A stretch of 8,614 nucleotides of DNA from CAZKYP01 sp964556885 (GTDB lineage: Bacteria; Planctomycetota; Phycisphaerae; Sedimentisphaerales; Anaerobacaceae), in assembly GCA_964556885.1 (NCBI GenBank), contig CAZKYP010000138.1:1-8614 (forward strand). Reading direction: 5' to 3'. The notes below the pieces were generated by a model that had not been told where the DNA came from, made no database searches, and saw nothing but the letters and a program-made list of their open reading frames with translations. Both the position numbers and the translations under genes were made by a program. This document shows, one piece after another, positions 6,240-8,614 of the stretch; position 1 is the stretch's first letter, and the number at the start of each line of letters is the position of its first letter.

Positions 6240-7262
6240 ATGAATAAATTGAAAGTTGTGAGCATAGGCGGCTTCGGCCATTCGGTCTTTGTGTTCGACG
6301 ATATGATTGGAATGGAAGAGGCCGAGCTTGTTGCTTTTGCACCGGCGCTGGAAGATGAGCCGCCCGTTACTGTGACGAATCATAAGATTTACAATAACGA
6401 TATATATCGTTTCGACGACTGGCGGAAAATGCTGACCGAAGTTAAGCCTGATGTGGTGGTGATTAGCACAAGGCTTGGCAAAATCACTCCAATCGCTATA
6501 GCCGCAGCAGAAGCTGGTTGTCATATCATCTGCGAAAAGCCGCTTGCACTGACGCATGAATCCCTCGAAAAGCTGCATAAAGCGGTTAAGGATAACGGTG
6601 TTGAGTTGTTTGCAATGCATTCGATGCGTTCGGAAGGGGCGTTTATAACTGCGCACCGGATTTACCAAAACGGTGATATCGGTGAGGTGGTTTTGGCAAA
6701 CGGACGTAAAAGCTACAAATGGGGCACGCGGCCGGACTGGTTCGGAAATCGCAAGATTTACGGGGGGACTATCGGCTGGGTGGGGATTCATGCACTCGAT
6801 TTTATCCATTATATAACGGGTGTTGGTTTCCAAAGCGTCTCTGCAATGCAGGGCAATTTTGCACATCCGAGCCATAAAGACTGCGAGGATAACTGTGTCA
6901 TGATTTTGAAAATGAGCAACGGTGCTCATGTGACAATCAGCGTCGATTTGTTTCGACCGTCATCGGCGCCGACACATGGTGACGATTGGGTCAGAATCGT
7001 CGGTACAAAAGGAGTTGTCGAGGCGAACGCAAGCAAAGGAACATGCAATTTAATTCTCGAAGGCAGAAAGCCGGTCGATGTGCCTGTTGCCGGGCGAAGC
7101 AAAATGTTTCGAAATTTTCTGCTGTCGCTTATCGGTAAGGCCGAGTATAAGCCGGAGCTGACTACAAGTGACGGTTTTATGCTGACGCATGTATGTCTGT
7201 GCGCGCGCGATGCAGCCGATAACGGGACAATTGTAAAAATCGAGGAGGGACTTTGGGATTAA
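6240..7262 (+). CDS. Gfo/Idh/MocA family oxidoreductase (first of two)
   Basis: A 340-residue cytoplasmic NAD(P)-dependent dehydrogenase, probably acting on a sugar, polyol or derivative. From the ATG at 6240 the N-terminus KLKVVSIGGFGHS is the dinucleotide-binding turn (residues 4-15). DVVVISTR at 71-78 is followed by AEAGCHIICEKPLAL, with the family EKP motif at 99-101. The C-terminal domain has GGTIGWVGIHALDFIH at 175-190, carrying the conserved His184, Asp187 and His190 expected at the active site. Length is normal for the family. The frame is open further upstream with ATGs at 6162 and 6207. None of the three has a strong ribosome site, and 6240 is chosen because the fold begins there. 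Gene order with a second dehydrogenase and an SSS symporter points to a catabolic operon. Substrate not identifiable. Confidence 0.85.
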   Translation: MNKLKVVSIGGFGHSVFVFDDMIGMEEAELVAFAPALEDEPPVTVTNHKIYNNDIYRFDDWRKMLTEVKPDVVVISTRLGKITPIAIAAAEAGCHIICEKPLALTHESLEKLHKAVKDNGVELFAMHSMRSEGAFITAHRIYQNGDIGEVVLANGRKSYKWGTRPDWFGNRKIYGGTIGWVGIHALDFIHYITGVGFQSVSAMQGNFAHPSHKDCEDNCVMILKMSNGAHVTISVDLFRPSSAPTHGDDWVRIVGTKGVVEANASKGTCNLILEGRKPVDVPVAGRSKMFRNFLLSLIGKAEYKPELTTSDGFMLTHVCLCARDAADNGTIVKIEEGLWD

Positions 7263-7290
7263 GACGCTGAGCTTATTGATGAAATTGTTT

Positions 7291-7296
7291 TGGGAG
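7291..7296 (+). promoter_or_regulatory. Ribosome binding site deciding the second dehydrogenase start
   Basis: TGGGAG lies eight bases before the ATG at 7305. A TTG at 7290 in the same frame would absorb this site and adds only MGVVS before a family-like start, so the ATG is preferred. Confidence 0.65.
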
Positions 7297-7304
7297 TTGT
7301 GAGT

Positions 7305-8528
7305 ATGTTGCGTTTGGCAATGATTGGCGCCGGCGGGTACGCATTCGAGCTGATAAAAAGAATCTGGATGATTCCGGATAAAATAGAATTAGTGGCCGTG
7401 ACATCCAATCCGAAACGAAAAAGACCGGGCGCCGATGCCTGCCGCGAAAAAGACGTTGAAGTTTTCGGTTCCGTAGACGAGCTGCTCGATAAAATGCAGG
7501 GTCAATGCGATGTGATTTTTGTGCCCACGCCGATTCACACGCATGGTCCTTTGACAAAACGATGTATAGAAGCTGGTTTTGACGTGTTTATGGAAAAGCC
7601 GCCGACGGCGACGGTTCAGGAGCTTGATGATTTAATTGATTTTGTTGATGAGTATGATAAAAAAGTGCCGGTTTGTTTTCAGTATCTGTATACGAGCATC
7701 GTCCAGCAGATGAAAGAGAATATCTGCTCCGGCAAATACGGCAAAGTCAAACGGGTTCGTTCGACAGGGGCCTGGGAGCGGCTGGATTCGTACTTTACCC
7801 GGAGCAACTGGGCGGGCAAGCTGAAGGTTGGCGACGACTGGGTGCTTGACGGCACTATCAACAACCCGCTTGCACATCTGCTCAGCAACAGCCTGTATCT
7901 GGCGTCTATGGACAGATGGCAGATGGCTCGGCCGCAAACCGTGCAGGCCGAGCTGTATCATATCCATGATATCGACAGTGAAGACACGAGCAGCCTTCGG
8001 GTGATAACTACTGACGGAGTCGAGGTGCTTTTCCAGGCGACATTATGCGCCGATGAAGTGTTTGGGCCGCTCACAGTGGTCGAATGTGAGGATGCGACTA
8101 TCGAATATGACGAGTTTATTCGGGCGTCTATTACATACAAGAACGGCAGGAAAGAGGAGATTGTCGATAAGACCGAACAGCGGGTTTACATGCTGGAACA
8201 GTTGGCTGATTCTTATGAGAACAAAAAGCCCTTTAATTGTACCCTCCAAACATGCCGTCCGTTTACGCTTGTTGTCAACGGTGCGTTTGAATCTTCGAAA
8301 CTTACACACGGAGTCGACACAAAGTACCTGGGGCGATTCGAATATCAGGATTCTATAAAGACGGTTGTCGATGGTCTGGATGAGATGATGAAGAAGGCGT
8401 TTGAGCGGGGCAAGCTTTTTTCGGAGTCCGGAATCCCCTGGGCGGTTCAGACAGAACCTTTCGATATTACCGATTATTTCAAATTCCCAAGCGATACATT
8501 AGTGCATACCCGATATAAGGAGAAATAA
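7305..8528 (+). CDS. Gfo/Idh/MocA family oxidoreductase (second of two)
   Basis: A 407-residue NAD(P)-dependent dehydrogenase, clearly different from its upstream neighbour and about 65 residues longer. The N-terminus LRLAMIGAGGYAFEL carries the Rossmann turn GAGGYA at residues 8-13. FVPTPIHTHGP (72-82) precedes FMEKPPTA, with the EKP motif at 97-99. The C-terminal domain has YFTRSNWAGKLKVGDDWVLD (163-182) followed by NPLAH at 187-191, so the substrate pocket uses D182 and H191 in the place of the usual D/H pair. The extra length lies in the last third, ending in DITDYFKFPSDTLVHTRYKEK (loosely quoted). It starts 42 bases after the first dehydrogenase and its stop TAA touches the ATG of the symporter gene. 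A sugar or polyol substrate is inferred from family and neighbours. Confidence 0.85.
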   Translation: MLRLAMIGAGGYAFELIKRIWMIPDKIELVAVTSNPKRKRPGADACREKDVEVFGSVDELLDKMQGQCDVIFVPTPIHTHGPLTKRCIEAGFDVFMEKPPTATVQELDDLIDFVDEYDKKVPVCFQYLYTSIVQQMKENICSGKYGKVKRVRSTGAWERLDSYFTRSNWAGKLKVGDDWVLDGTINNPLAHLLSNSLYLASMDRWQMARPQTVQAELYHIHDIDSEDTSSLRVITTDGVEVLFQATLCADEVFGPLTVVECEDATIEYDEFIRASITYKNGRKEEIVDKTEQRVYMLEQLADSYENKKPFNCTLQTCRPFTLVVNGAFESSKLTHGVDTKYLGRFEYQDSIKTVVDGLDEMMKKAFERGKLFSESGIPWAVQTEPFDITDYFKFPSDTLVHTRYKEK

Positions 8529-8614
8529 ATGTTCGGACTGTCGGTAATCGATATCATAGTTATAGTGAGTTATTTTTCGGTTATCATCGGTATCGGTTTC
8601 TGGTCGATGCGACG
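8529..8614 (+). CDS. Sodium:solute symporter (SSS family), N-terminal fragment cut by the window
   Basis: The ATG at 8529 follows the dehydrogenase stop with no gap and has the ribosome site AAGGAG (8517-8522) six bases upstream, inside the previous gene. The 28 complete visible codons read MFGLSVIDIIVIVSYFSVII and then GIGFWSMR. This matches the first helix of SSS/SLC5 sodium:solute symporters: a short L-x-x-hydrophobic-D lead-in, a Tyr within the helix, and a small-residue-rich end followed by Arg. Only the first helix is visible, so family assignment rests on little sequence but agrees with the context. It would import the substrate handled by the two dehydrogenases. Confidence 0.7.
   Translation, partial: MFGLSVIDIIVIVSYFSVIIGIGFWSMR

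Noticed and set aside
6219..6929. 236-codon minus-strand open frame opposite the first dehydrogenase
   Set aside because: The plus strand encodes a full Gfo/Idh/MocA fold here; the antisense product is rich in His, Cys and Arg with no domain pattern.
8053..8358. 101-codon plus-strand frame inside the second dehydrogenase
   Set aside because: Lies wholly within a well-supported gene in another frame and shows no recognisable motif.
1..8614. Mobile element, CRISPR, tRNA or rRNA signals
   Set aside because: No transposase or integrase frames, no regularly spaced repeats, and no cloverleaf or rRNA-like segment seen on either strand.

Overview
The window reads as ordinary bacterial chromosome with balanced base composition and dense, mostly plus-strand coding. 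The best-fitting host is a member of the Planctomycetota, probably the Phycisphaerae/Sedimentisphaerales side, or a near relative in the PVC group. This rests on three things: a solitary pseudopilin-like protein with a C-terminal H-x9-D motif, Gfo/Idh/MocA dehydrogenases next to a sodium:solute symporter, and 'EPN/DPN' linkers in the exported domains. It is an inference from gene style; no marker gene is present.

Layout. (1) Positions 1-251, minus strand: the N-terminal part of a DUF362-family protein that continues out of the window. (2) Positions 252-471: a divergent control region with a palindrome carrying a -35-like hexamer on both strands, a cluster of TTGTA/TACAA half-sites and a leader hairpin. 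(3) Positions 472-5259: a four-gene operon encoding an ABC-2 type export system of the GldA/GldF/GldG class. It has an ATPase, a six-helix permease, a large membrane-anchored GldG-like auxiliary protein (4-base overlap with the permease) and a membrane-anchored DUF4340 protein. (4) Positions 5260-5368: a weak hairpin whose right arm contains the -35 of a strong-looking promoter. (5) Positions 5369-6064: a pseudopilin-like protein with a class III prepilin leader. (6) Positions 6065-6239: a non-coding gap with an inverted repeat. (7) Positions 6240-8614: two different Gfo/Idh/MocA oxidoreductases followed with no gap by the start of an SSS-family sodium:solute symporter. This looks like part of a sugar or polyol uptake and catabolism operon.

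How the genes work together. The ATPase and permease should form the ABC core in the inner membrane. The GldG-like and DUF4340 proteins are each anchored by an N-terminal helix and present large domains outside the membrane; their substrate is not known. The symporter would import a sugar or polyol and the two NAD(P)-dependent dehydrogenases would oxidise or epimerise it. Nothing in the window links the ABC unit to the sugar unit, and the pseudopilin gene between them has its own promoter.

I found no tRNA, rRNA, CRISPR array or insertion sequence. I also see no clearly new system. The most interesting points are the divergent control region, the short tandem repeats inside the export operon, the methionine-rich segments of the GldG-like protein and the unassigned substrates of both transport units.
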